Shown piece after piece: positions 22,646 to 33,646 of a DNA stretch of 64,000 nucleotides (position 1 is the first letter of the stretch; every line of letters begins with the position of its first letter). A program made the translations under genes and the position numbers. Origin of the DNA: Dipylidium caninum (lineage: Eukaryota; Platyhelminthes; Cestoda; Cyclophyllidea; Dipylidiidae). The DNA is taken from assembly GCA_017562135.1 (NCBI GenBank), contig QEYB01000100.1, forward strand, positions 62,001-126,000, read 5' to 3'. The notes under the pieces were generated by a model. It worked only from the letters and a program-made list of their open reading frames with translations, made no database searches and was not told the DNA's origin.

Positions 22646-22714
22646 CCAAGGAGGTGACGGATGTTGTGCATTCGCATTTTGTTCTCCCCGGCAACACTCT
22701 CGAATCACCCCATG
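22646..22714 (+). CDS. Candidate internal exon
   Basis: A 69-base exon between a CAACAATGTAG acceptor and a GTGAGTCGAG donor, starting with two bases and ending with one, so it is symmetric. It reads KEVTDVVHSHFVLPGNTLES. The frame stays open beyond the donor to 22,854. No family recognised. It lies just upstream of the third R1 copy. Confidence 0.28.
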
Positions 22715-22839
22715 GTGAGTCGAGTGTGTTGGTCAAGCAAATCAGAGGTGTGAACGGATTCCGGGAAAGTGATTTACATATTTCGAAAGGAATTGCATTG
22801 GGGTGCAAATGGTGTGATAACCACACTGATTTTCGAACA

Positions 22840-25200
22840 ATTCTCATCAGCTGACATGCAGTCACGGTTGATCATTGAACCTTACGACGACTGGACTACC
22901 CGAAGATAACGACTGGTCTCTACTCCCTGCACTCTCAAATGTCTACTCGTGTGAATAGCTTGAGCTGCAGTATAAAGAAGCTGACCGACGTTTGCGCCTG
23001 CTTAAGGCTCTGCCGCGGGGCTTATCTCAACTCGACTAGGTAGGCGCTGCAGGCGACGCTTTTCATTTTTTCCTTTCTTGCTGTAATCTTCCGTCATCGA
23101 GGCGAAGACGCTGTCCGTCGAGGAATCTCTAGAAGAAACAACGTCGTCCACCCGCCGATGTTTCTGCGTCATCGTAGGGAAGCAAGAAGGGATGAAATGC
23201 ACGATTTCTACTCTCTGCCCCAACTGTTACTGCATCGAGCAGGAGTGACAGCAAGGCTTTATTGAGGAGCACAATCGGGAGGGAAGGTTAACGCAGACCT
23301 CTGTACAGCGGAAGTGAGGAGAATTACTCGGCAGCGCGGTCGCCGGCTAATCTTGAGATAATAGAAAGTGGACGTGGTCAAGAGGAAAATGGTGGGCGCG
23401 ATAGTACTTCAGTTCCGCGCAGCGCCGTCAAAATTTCCAGCCTCGTGCAAATTAAACGAGTTCCATCATTGGTACAATTGGTGATGTGCATTTCTCCTCA
23501 CGTGGACCGTGTCCCATAGCATTCTTAACCATTTGAGTCACTCAATGGAGAGAAATCCCAAGTGTTAATCCTCGAAGCGCCGAGTTCACCAGGGTCGAAC
23601 TCCACTTCCATTCCCTCGAATAGTCCGCACGGCATCGCATCAAGCGCGACTTCGTGTCGTCGCGACATCGTTTTGTCGATGATGACGCTGCCCTTCGTCT
23701 AGTGCATGTACGAATTTTAGGATGCATTCCCACAATTTTTCCGGGAATGCCGACGAATTGATCCGCTTTGTCGAGGGGGGAAAGAGGCATGGTGTAGAAT
23801 GTTTGACATGCTTTTCACCGTCGCACCGCACGAGTAAAGCAACAGCGTGGGAGTCTGTTCTCTCTGCGCAGCCTCGCTATCGTAGTGGTTTGCATCGCCG
23901 GAGGCCGAGAGCCCATTTGGAGAGGAGAGAGAGTGCACTCAGTGGTCAATCTGCCTGCTTCGAGCCGATTATGAAATGGCGCCTTTAATGAGGTGTAGCA
24001 TATGTATGTTTGAAACCATCTCCTGGCCTCCGACTGTCTCGGCAACACCTCAATGCAATACTGACTTAAACTCGGGTTGAACTCACGCATTCGATTAAGA
24101 CTGGAAAAGCCTCAGTCAACCAATGCGAGTCGTGGAATTCTTCGGCTTCACGTCAGGTTAACCGTCTCCCTAACTGTGGCAGTATGCAAGCCCAAAAAAA
24201 ACCGTCTATCAGGGTCGAGGGTGAGTCCGGTCAGTATTCTGTTCATCCGCCTTTCCCTTGGACATGGAGGAAGACATCATTAAATTCATCTTCTCTGGCT
24301 TCTCAGCACTGTCACACGACATAGCTTTTTCTGCCGAATCCTCTTCAGCCAGCATTGCCGCTGCTCTAAGCAAAGACTGCAGTACAAATGACGGAATGAT
24401 GAATATCACTTGCAGTGCCCACTTGGTCGATGTGAGGGAAGCCCCGTGAAGGAGGTTTCAATAGGTTCACACGTCGGTCAGTTTCTTTCGACTGCAGCTT
24501 GAGCTGACCAGACGAGCAGACGCTTGCCAGTGCAGAGAATGGATATCGGTCGTCTGCTCCGGATGGTTAGTCGCCTACGAGCTTAATGATCAACCGTTGC
24601 TAGGTGACAGTCAATGTTTTATTCACGGCTGATGTCTTCTCCCAAATTGAAACTCGGTATATGGAGGACAAGCAGTGTGATTCTCAGACTGCTTACTCCG
24701 GCAATGAAGGCCCGAGGAATAGTGAGTTTGGGGGCTTAGACTGTTGGGCGGCGCTAGGTAGGTGCGTCGTGACATTCCTGAAATGCACCGGCACATGCCA
24801 CGATTGGCTGTTCTTTGTCTGTACACTCTTCGCCTCTGTCTCGCCCACTATTTCATTCGTCGACTCAGGATTCTCCTTTTTTCCGACATCTCTATTACAG
24901 ACTCCGCTCTCACACGTTCATGACTCGGCCGATTCTTTCGTGTGAGAAAGTAGCGGGGAATTTGGTCGAGATCAACGGGGTTTGAAGCGAATGATATTGC
25001 ACACTGATGTGATCTCACGTACCGAGTGGCGAGCAGAGTTTAAGTTTGGCTCTGCACGACTTCTAGGCGGTGGCCAATGCTCATCCCACTTTACGGCTTT
25101 TGCATACACCCAACCGCTTTCTACACTCAAATATCCCCTTTCGCTCCAACTCGCCTCATTCTTCACTGACCTCTTCGCTCGCGTGTGATGGGTGCAACCT
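22840..25200. repeat. Dispersed duplicate R1/R3, copy c
   Basis: Counterpart of 10,340-12,230 with additional unmatched sequence at about 23,300-24,060. The R1 part is the most diverged of the three copies. Confidence 0.65.
24240..24449 (+). CDS. Open frame conserved with 11,145-11,402 (EED-I-FIFSG family)
   Basis: Carries EEDIIKFIFSG followed by a Ser/Ala-rich segment and a short C-S-A-H-L-V end, which matches C-S-V-H-L-V in the other copy. It is preceded in the same frame by a GGTCAG acceptor-like site. Conserved frame across an in-frame gap supports past or present coding; function unknown. Confidence 0.35.
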   Translation, partial: CSSAFPLDMEEDIIKFIFSGFSALSHDIAFSAESSSASIAAALSKDCSTNDGMMNITCSAHLVDVREAP

Positions 25201-25275
25201 CACTCATATGAAGCCTGATGACTACTGATTCATTCTTCGTGCCCATCTCCACTCCACCTAGAGTGAGGACTGACT

Positions 25276-25636
25276 CTGAAAGAGAGAATGCTGCAGGTGA
25301 AGTGACGGTGCAGAAAGTGTAGAAGAAACTGCTTCGTCTGCTCGACTACATGGAACAGGAGACGAGGCAGAGCCAGACTCGCCAGTGGATCGGGAAGGCG
25401 GACGCCATGGCACAGACGAGGACGATGTAGGGCAGGATATGCTGATGTCGGCTGAACGGCGTCGTTTACGCCGCGCAAAGGATTTTCGGAGGAAGTGGAC
25501 CATCACGCACTGCAAAATGTATTTTATTTGTGCATCAATGAAGTCTTGTGACTGTTCTTATCTATCTACATTATTTCTCCTCCTGTGCCTGCCCAGGAAT
25601 AAAGGAAGCAGCACCACTGATTCTTCCGCCATATAA
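25276..25636 (+). CDS. Candidate exon, acidic then basic
   Basis: After a GACGGTGCAG acceptor the frame reads an acidic Ser/Glu/Asp stretch (GTDEDDVGQDM) and then a strongly basic one (SAERRRLRRAKDFRRKW). It stays open to 25,636. The end of the exon is uncertain because no strong donor is present. No family recognised. Confidence 0.27.
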
Positions 25637-26603
25637 TCTCATTTCACTTCAGCGAAGTCTGGTGGCGCTGATTTAATAGAGAAAGAAATCGCTCTATCAC
25701 GATTCTGATCGCGTTTCACCACAATTTGTTGTTTTTAACAAGGTGAAATGCTGAAGGAATGCGACAGTGGATGGAATGTGGCGGGAGAGTAGGAGGGCGA
25801 CGAGGGTTGACAGGTGTGCATTGCTCGAGGGTTGGAGATTGAACATCACAGGGGCGAGGCACATTGTGACGGATGCTCGTTAATGGATGAGGCTGTGCTG
25901 AAGCAATGCTTTTGATAGGACTCTGTTGTCACTCGATCACCCTAAACACATACACCCCTGCTTGCAATGAACGAAATCGAGCCCTCCTTCAACAGGATGA
26001 GTGCGGGTGTCTTCGGCACTGGTGTATGCGGACTGGCTGAATGACTTATTGACCTGTAGGTTGATTTGGAGGCTAAGTTGTTTATAACCGTTAACGTAAT
26101 ATCCCCTCCATAGGAATGCCTTGTCGAACAGTTTACCTTTGGGATGACAAATAATCAAAGAGGTGATCACATTCATGGCTTGCAGTGCCGAGGTTGACGG
26201 CGGTTTGATCTTGGTGGAAGAATGGAAACTTGGCCGGTTGTTCATTCTCCAGCCTATGTAGTCTGGTTCGGTCTCGTATGTTTCGATCTGTATGGACTGC
26301 TAGAGTGAATTCAATTACCACCTTCATTACTCGTCCCTGTTATTGCATTCATACCTGAAGGTAAATGAAATGCCTAATAGGCAAGCGGGATGTCAACCAG
26401 TCAACAGTCATGTCTACAGTCGAAAATGTTGACATGACAACCTATGTTTGAGGTCGGATTGGCGACTGTAATGAGTGCAAAAAAAGCGACCGATGATGTT
26501 ACTTATGCCTACGTGACCATTTGTAAGACCTGGGGAGTTGTAGAAATTTGCTTGAAAATCTATCGTAGTGGGCATTTAGCAGTATCCTGTGTTAGAGTCG
26601 ACG
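25637..26603. other. No supportable gene
   Basis: No recognisable product. The left arm may extend into this stretch, because its partner sequence lies beyond the right edge of the window and cannot be compared. Confidence 0.35.
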
Positions 26604-26750
26604 CGAGGGACACCTGAGCGCTACTTGATGAGGAGGTGGAGTGAGTAGGGGGGAACAAGTTGCGCATCTAACTCATCAAGACTCCTCCATCAGCCTGGTG
26701 ATAAGTGATTGCCGGGGTGGACACATAGAAAGCCACGGTTCACCTATATA

Positions 26751-27028
26751 TTACCATTTGATGAGTTTCTGAGTGCGTCCACCATGCTGTTCATGAAGCT
26801 GGAGTATTCCACCTCCTTTATTCATGGACGATGGAGTGGCTACAGGATTGTGTGAGGAAAGGGGACTGTGGACATTGGCAAGTAGAAGGTGATAGCTTTT
26901 CAGGTGAAAGGTTTGTGAAGCAGATGGTCTTTTGGTATGTGACACGTGAAAAGGGACTTAGAAAAGCTAGTGACATTTGCTATGAGGGTGGGGCGAGATG
27001 CAGTCAGAAGGTGGAGAAGACAAAGTAG
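26751..27028 (+). CDS. Two overlapping frames conserved between the arms
   Basis: Frame 1 (26,751-26,857) reads PFDEFLSASTMLFMKLEYST and on to FIHGR. Its right-arm partner reads PFDEVLSASNMLWMKLEYST. Frame 2 (ATG at 26,831) reads an acidic and then basic stretch with FWYVTREKGLRKAS, matched in the right arm with an in-frame six-base difference. Both frames cannot be the main product over their overlap. Retention in diverged arms suggests exons of one or two genes. Unknown family. Confidence 0.35.
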
Positions 27029-27541
27029 TCACTTGCTCATAGTCGCTGTATCCTCTAATGCTTGACTGCAGGCTTACGGTGAAACGGTACTGACTTCCAC
27101 CTTTCCCTTCCAGCTTGACAGGCATGCAGGCGGCATGCAAGCAGTCAGGCAGGCCAATAGGAAGAGGTCTTGACTGAAATGGTCACTGTCTGCCCATATG
27201 ACATTGAAGGCGAGGCGAGATGGCGAAATGCATACACAACGAGTGGCGTGACTGTGAGGCTTATTGGAGAGAAGGAGAAATGCTCTGCGTTGTATGTCTT
27301 CTAGGCTTGATCACAGTATTGTGGGTACAAGGACAGATTGCAATTATCCGCACCACAGTTGCGAATAAGAGTGAAGAAAAGCGGAAATCAGCGGTTAGGG
27401 CAAACGCGGCCTTGCCTTAGTCTCATGTGGGAAAGAAGTGCTAGCGAGGTAGAGCGGTATTGTCATACTCGACTTGATACAAGATGATAGCTCGATGTAG
27501 GGGCTGGAGGATAACCAGAAGCATTGGTAGGAGAAAGGAGA

Positions 27542-27690
27542 AGAAGAAAAAGGAGAAGGAGAAGGAGAAGGAGAAGGGGAAGAACTTAAATAATGCGGAA
27601 GAGGGAAATTTGTGGGCTAAATAAGAGAATAGAGGAAGGGAAGGGAAGGGAAGGGAAGGGAAGGGAAGGAAAGGAAAGGAAAGAATGAAG
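27542..27690. repeat. Purine-rich simple repeats (GGAGAA)n and (GGGAA)n
   Basis: GGAGAA/AGAAGG units at about 27,550-27,580 and GGGAA pentamers at about 27,636-27,690. The right arm has only short, non-expanded versions near 63,000-63,110. Confidence 0.85.
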
Positions 27691-27949
27691 GAATGAAGGC
27701 GAGTAGAGGGGAGGAAACAGTCTATTCACTCTCCCCTGATTGATATCGAGGACGAGTATTGATGTTGACAGGCGACCTCTGAACCGGTAGAGACGTGTGC
27801 TTTGCAAAAGGCATTACAGGAGAGAGAATAGGCTAATGGTGAGTGGGCGAGAGAAGTGAATTGGGCTTAGTTGATCTTTGGAGACATCACAGTTGTAGCC
27901 AAATGTGTGACGAGACTAAGAACAGTCAAATTTATACACAGAGATCGGA

Positions 27950-28459
27950 TTAGACTGTGTGAAGATATTGGCAGATGCAGATGCAGATGCAGAGGCAGAA
28001 CCGTGGGTTGGCCGCCGAGGCAGAAGGCGAAAGCGAAAGCGAAGTCAAGGTGAAGGTGACGGTGAAGGTGAAGGTGAAGGTGAAGGCTTTTCGATGAACG
28101 AGTCGGCAGTTCGGGTAACTGGTTAGACTACTGAGCTTGCTAAATGGCGGCTTCATGATATAGGTTGATTTCAGCCACAAGGGCCAAGACGGCGCCCATT
28201 TCCCCACGAGAGTATGGTCTGCGCCGCTGCCTAAAGTAGCCACGACATACTTGGGTGCATGGCGCTTTACTTTATCCCTGACAACTGCCTGAACGCGCCC
28301 ACTCACGAAGTGCTGACAACCATGGCATGCAGAATTACTGACGCGGCCATAATCGATTGTGAGCTGCGGTATCTATTGAATTTGAATTTGTTGACGTCCT
28401 TCCTCGTGCAGAAAGTCACTTTGCGAACTTGACCCTTGCTCTCCTAGGAGAACTGCCAT
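27950..28459 (-). pseudogene. Divergent gene fragment, outer left arm
   Basis: The minus strand reads from an ATG at 28,459: a short Ser/Gln-rich start, an in-frame TAG, then a conserved stretch (LTIDYGRVSNSACHGCQ, a C-x2-C pair, and RHAPKYVVATLGSGADHTLV). The right arm (62,263-62,463) keeps the same frame over most of this, with a 24-base in-frame gap, then a one-base shift. GSGADHTLV resembles an RCC1-type repeat and the C-x2-C region loosely resembles a PARP-type zinc finger; neither is firm. The copy is broken by the TAG unless that is intronic. The tail to 27,950 is a simple (GAAGGT)n repeat. Confidence 0.4.
28045..28087. repeat. (GGTGAA)n hexamer tract
   Basis: About seven hexamers, preceded by GCAGAT units at about 27,970-27,994. 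The right arm has two or three units of each near 62,655-62,750. Confidence 0.8.
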
Positions 28460-28511
28460 ACTCAGGCACTTGAGAGTCAACCTGGGTTTACGAAAGCAGT
28501 GCTTCTACCAG

Positions 28512-29692
28512 AAATGGTAGGGATGATGAAGGAAGAGAGGCGTCGCATTTTGAAGAAGAGTAGGCTTGAAAGTCTCCTTACAGCTCCTGTTGGCAATTTG
28601 GGTCGCCAACGGCGTCATGCTCTATTCAATGTCACCTCCGACGCCTTACCAACCATCCTCGAAGTAAATGAGGAAGACGAAGTAGTGAGGGGCGGAGTCG
28701 TAGTAGAAGTGAAAGTGAAAATGGAAGTGGATGTGGAAAATGGGAGCGAAAGGGCCTAGGCGATCGGTACGAAAGACGAGACCGAGTCAGAGACAATTGC
28801 TTGGGCTTTGACTTTGAGTTTGGCAGGGGTTGGGACAGACAGCGACAAGTGGAGGGTGGAAGTGCAAGAGTAGGTGGAAGTGGTGGTGGAAACGGAGACG
28901 GAGACGGAGACGGAGACGGAGACGGGGACGGAGGAGGAAACAGAAGCGGATGTGGAGACGCTGACGCTGACGCGAATGCGGACGAAGCGAAGACGGAAGC
29001 GGAGGCGGAAATGGAAGCGATTGCGGATGGAGATTTTTGTGCGGCTGAGGAGACGGGACGGAGTAAAAGGACGATGACGAATGTGAGAGAAGGAGAGGCG
29101 GCGAGGAAGAAGCAGAAGAAGGAATAAGCATGAAAGAATTGTTTTCATGGGCAGAATACGAAAAAGAAGGGCGAAGAGAGTGCACGAATTCAAGGGAAAG
29201 ACAAGCAGAAGAAGGGGAAGTAGAAGAATAGGGAGAAGGAGAGGTCGATTTGCAATTGGAGAGAAGTTGGGCAATTGGAGTATTGGGTGGAGTTGGGGTG
29301 GAAGAAGGTGTGGAAACATTGACACGGGAGAGGAGTCTGGGAAAGATGACCCTGAGTGGGCTGAAGAAACACTCCAACGCATCCGTGAGTGTTCGCTTAC
29401 TTAGTTTTCGTCGAAGTTGCCTTCCCGAGGAGCGTGGTGTCGGAGTTTATCGGTGAACCTTGACTGAAGAGAATGTGTTTTCTCTGCATAATTGCCAACC
29501 GAATGTGTTGCAGCGAGGAGACGCCTTCGACGAAGCCATCTACAAGGAAATCTGTAAGCGACCAGTGTACATTGGTTTCAAGTATCGGTGCAAGTTGGTA
29601 CCAAATTCAGAGGCATTTAAGTCAAATGACTTATTTTGCAGCCGAAAAGAAGATTCACGAGCCTATTTTGTTGCTATTGGAGGAAGAGGTAG
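28512..29692 (+). pseudogene. Acidic multi-exon gene, left-arm copy
   Basis: Starts after a CTTCTACCAG acceptor, or at the ATG at 28,514, with a basic then acidic segment (KEERRRILKKSRLESLLTAP; LEVNEEDEVVRGG). A GD-rich exon follows (about 28,801 on) containing the conserved GISMKELFSWAEYE and ending at 29,384 with AEETLQRI and a GTGAGT donor. The exon C homologue is 29,492-29,553 (62 bases, GTAAGC donor) and terminal exon D is 29,642-29,692. The acceptor of exon C is CATAA where the other copy has CATAG. The frame shifts between the conserved motif and the end of the acidic exon. So this copy has the best 5-prime half, but its splicing is probably damaged. Function unknown; the composition suggests an acidic, disordered product. 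Confidence 0.45.
28889..28930. repeat. (GGAGAC)n hexamer tract
   Basis: About seven hexamers coding for alternating Gly-Asp or Glu-Thr on the plus strand, inside the acidic exon. Counterparts are (GTCTCC)n at 4,346-4,395 and shorter interrupted versions near 61,555-61,690. Confidence 0.9.
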
Positions 29693-30739
29693 ATGACGTG
29701 AGTGGATGACAGAATCGGTGAGACTTAGAGGTTGGAGCGCAGCGGAGGTCGAGGAGCCGAGGGGCCAAGGAGTCGGTTAGTCGAGGAGTCAGGCAGTCGA
29801 ACGAAAAATGAGGTGGGCAGAGCTTTGGAGGTCGCACGTGGACACAAGCAAGGTGAGTGGATAGGGGAGGGGAAGAATGTGAATGCTTGCCCGTGATTGA
29901 ATACGCCTTGAGTAAAGACCGTGTCCGGCTAAAATTTAACTTTCTCCAAAATTAGGGATCGTTAAAAGCGGCGTTTGTCTAAGAGGAGAGAGTAGTGAGC
30001 GAGTAACATGAAGACGAGCATTCACTTCGTCAATATGCAGAATCTGTGAAGACCGATGAGCAGCTCAACACGCCAACACGTCAACAGGCCATCGGTTGAG
30101 GAACTCATGCAAGTCGGACTGCATGAATGTCCTCCGGAATATCCAAGCATGTGCTGTGAGCGGCGCTTCCACTACTAAGAAGAGGACGCATCCCCGGCCC
30201 GTCGATGTCTGTGCATTTACGGCTGCTTCTCAGTCAATTGCCAGCAAGTTTAGCGCGCCTCACAGCCAACCACAGCCTCGGGAGCCTCACATACTTCCAT
30301 TCGCTTTAGCAACTTTTGCCTTCCAAAGCCATGCCAATTCTTCCAATACCTCAAGCAGGCATCCCAATGTCCATTGGAGACAATGCAGGGTCCACACTGC
30401 CACTCGCCTTCCCCTATTTTCTTGAACTTCCCCACTCCACTCTACTCTGTTTAAACGCCAACGACGTCATGCTCTCCGCCCTTTCCACCTCTCGTCTACA
30501 GAGGACAACTTTTCGTCTCTCCTCTTCTCGATACCACCACGAATGCCCGATATGTCACACTTTGGGAAGCCTCTTGAAAATATTGCATTGTTCACGCTGC
30601 TACCCGCCTCTTCTTCACTGATCACTGCAGCCTCATATTATGCCTCCTCTCTCTGCTCTCCACTCTCCTCTTTCCTTGTCAACACGCACTTAGGTCAACT
30701 GATATCCGTGCCTCCAGAAAGACTGAAAGCACTTTAGGC

Positions 30740-31148
30740 TATATGAGATGAAAGGGAGGCCGAAGTATCTAGTGAAAGAGCCAATTTCTTCTTTCGGCAG
30801 CCTCTCCTTTCATAATGAAGAAAGTAGAGATACGGAGGCTTCAATTGGATCCTCACGTAGGCAGGGGAGGAAACAGACTTTTTAACACTTCGCTCACCAT
30901 CTCCTTTTACAATTTCGGTCAGTTAATCTCAAGGATCAGAGAGGTTCATATTAGCCCCTACAATATAAATGATTTAGCGTGGTAACTCTTCTTCGAGAAG
31001 AATGCTCTTTATCGTGAGAATGCCACTTAGCCCGATTATGCCATACATTTGCATGCCTTTGAGGAGAGCGCCCTCTTCTCCACGATGTCATCCACAACTC
31101 AGATATTCACGTCGACTATCCTATTTCAGTCAGACATTCACCTCAACA

Positions 31149-31235
<87 letters not shown>

Positions 31236-31830
31236 CATCTCCTCCTCTCAACTAGTCTCTTCTACCTCCGACACTCTGTCAACAGAGCCTCACTCCATTC
31301 CTCTCTCACTCCACCCTCCTTTAACTCTATTCATCAATACTTACCCAAAATAAAAGAAATAACTTTACATGACATATACACATAACTCACACCTAGGCCA
31401 ATAGTGAGAATTTCCACCTTCTCAATGAAGCCACTTCCAACTCACAAATGTCTGCATAATTATACCAATGGTACGACACTCACGCCAATATTCCAAGCAC
31501 AAAGCCAATCAATCCACCTACTAATCCTATAATTCCTCCTCACAAAACACTCTACATTAGACCCAAAGGAACATCAGGTCCACATACTAAGAAGAACAAC
31601 CTTTTACACAAGAGACTTCACAAGTAGCCAAATATGACTATTGCAGGTTCACAGCCGATTGCCTTTAAAACGCAATGCTCCCACCACTCATCTCCCACTC
31701 TCAGTTTCTTCACTGCCTTCGCGCACTCATAAAAATTGCATGTGCACGCGCCAGGGTCCGTCGATAGCTGATAGAATTATTTTATACAAATATGGGCTAC
31801 TTGGGACACTGTATCTTCCCCGCTAGTCGT
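30740..31830. repeat. Segment deleted from the right arm
   Basis: In the right arm the flanks of this block meet near 59,870-59,880. The third copy retains the block (matching 1,370-1,800 in reverse), so the change is a deletion from the right arm rather than an insertion in the left. The block includes the (CTGC)22 tract. Confidence 0.75.
31149..31236. repeat. Uninterrupted (CTGC)22 tract
   Basis: Exactly 88 bases of CTGC with no interruption. The third copy has about nine interrupted units at the same locus and the right arm has lost the locus. Open frames across it (Leu-Pro-Ala-Cys runs) are artefacts of the tetranucleotide. Confidence 0.97.
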
Positions 31831-33646
31831 GGATCAGAACGATTTTCTCTTTTGTCCTGCTTCCAAGTTTACCAAACCTGAGTAAATTAGTTTGTGTACT
31901 TGGCAACCTATAAAAATATGCCCTGAGGACACTAATAGTGGGAAAAGATCGTTTGCTCACATTTATCACATCCCACAACTTTTTTACTTCAATCAGACAA
32001 GTCGAATGTCCCTCATAGCTAAATGCACTTGACGCGGTGCCAAGTGTAGATGTTGGGATGTTGCATGGTGGAATTAAGGAAGAGAAATCTTGGAGAAATA
32101 TGTTCACATTGGGTAGAAAGCGGGAAATGGGATTGAGGAGAGTTTCGTAAATTTAATGAATCGAGCGAGGGTGTGTGTGGGTGTGGCTGTGTGTGATGAA
32201 TGCGGAGAAAAGGCCGAAGGCAGCGTGTCATCGAGGTACGCAGTGGGAGTTTGCGCTCAACCACATTGTCAAAGCTGTGCCCGAGTTGGAGAAAAGGGAT
32301 GTTGGGAAAAGGGAGTGTCGGTGAATGCGAGTGATGCTGGGTGGAATGCTTCAAAATGGTGCATTGATGAAGGAGAAGGTGATGTATGATCGAGCTACAT
32401 GTTGCTTGCTTAGATGGAATCGCAATGTCCACTTTGTACATGGATAGCGGAAAGCAGAACATTGGATGAACCTGAAGGAGCCTTTTCAAATGAAGGGAAT
32501 TTGACTTGGTGCTAAGTGCAGATTGAGGGGCCTTTCCTCCTTTCTTCGCCGTTTGGTATATGCTATGAATGACCGTTTCTTTGGCCTATGACGGTTTCTT
32601 TGATTAGATTAAAATGCCACTCCGATGAGCTGGAAATTTGACGTTCTCGGGAGGAATGACTCGAGGTTGTGGCAATTTGGCGTATTTTTCCATATGAGAC
32701 TTCACGATGAACAAAGTCGGCCTGAAAAAGTGTTGACATGCTCTTGGTGGAAGGTCTTTCCGAGAAGAAACCACTCCACTTGGTTAGACCTTCCCGCTCT
32801 CCATACGATGTCTCTCGGTCGAGCCGTCGGGCTGCAATCCTCTTGTCCCTTCTTAGGCCACAGTTCTGTGGCCATGAGAATGGTGGTGGTGGCATTTACA
32901 TGAAAGTGGTCTCTCTACTTGCATGTGAATTCTTTAGTGCATGCCTAAACTACGCAACAGGCTACTGACAAGTTGCAATTAGCATGTGATTTGTTTATGC
33001 AATAAGGCGTGTAAATGCAGTATTCATTGCAGTAGGTGAAAAATGGGCAAAGGCAAAGGTCACTTTGGCCGGGATCAAATATATGAGTGAGAAGAGTGTA
33101 GAAGATGGTAGAAGTAGGCGTCTGGCGGGCAGGAGGGCGGGGCCGGGAGCCAAGCCACTCACGTGGAGATGATGTTGGAAATGCTAGTGGCGACGATGCC
33201 CGTTTCTTCTAACTATCAGACCAATATGCGCAGAGGAGGTCACTTCCTAGGCAAGTTCGCGCCATATCCATTGCGAATGCAACTGCGGGTAGCGAAGAGG
33301 CATTAGGAAACACTTCCGTCTAGGAGCTTATCTCCGCAACTTACTCCAGCAACGGATGGTTGGCGCTGGAAAAACACTTCGACCGCTGCGCTGAATCGGT
33401 CAAGTCGCCTCCGCTGGAGTCGCGTATTTATGGGACTTTGAGGTCGAGGGCGAGGAGGAGGAGGTGGCGCGATAGCAGCACCGCGGTTTTTCTGGTTCGC
33501 TCGCAACGGACGACATCAACCGTCGGTGGGCCTCGCCTTATGTGACGTATAAGCAAAAGACCTCAATTCCTCAGAAATCGCCTTATTTACCGACACCACT
33601 TATAATCATCAACAAATGCTTAGGCGCTCCAGGCCCCAGTTCATAG

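Larger units (their letters stand above)
29693..33646. other. Arm sequence without a supportable gene
   Basis: Matched by the third copy (1,370-3,012) and by the right arm (58,240-60,916). A frame containing ALNLLA-I/L-DREP appears in all three copies (minus strand near 30,240 here), but stops differ, so coding is doubtful. The longest frames at 30,316-30,621 and 32,019-32,489 are Ser/Pro/His-rich and uncharacterised. About 30,740-31,830 is absent from the right arm. Confidence 0.4.

Noticed and set aside
27950..28306. PARP-type zinc finger or Tctex-type dynein light chain assignment for the divergent fragment
   Set aside because: Only a few positions match; the His-x2-Cys part of the finger and the dynein light chain C-terminal motif are absent.
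28756..29382. 208- and 196-codon minus-strand frames rich in Ser/Pro/Leu
   Set aside because: Antisense shadow of the left-arm acidic exon and its GGAGAC repeats.
31149..31236. Possible CRISPR-like array
   Set aside because: Four-base units with no spacers in a eukaryotic setting; a microsatellite.
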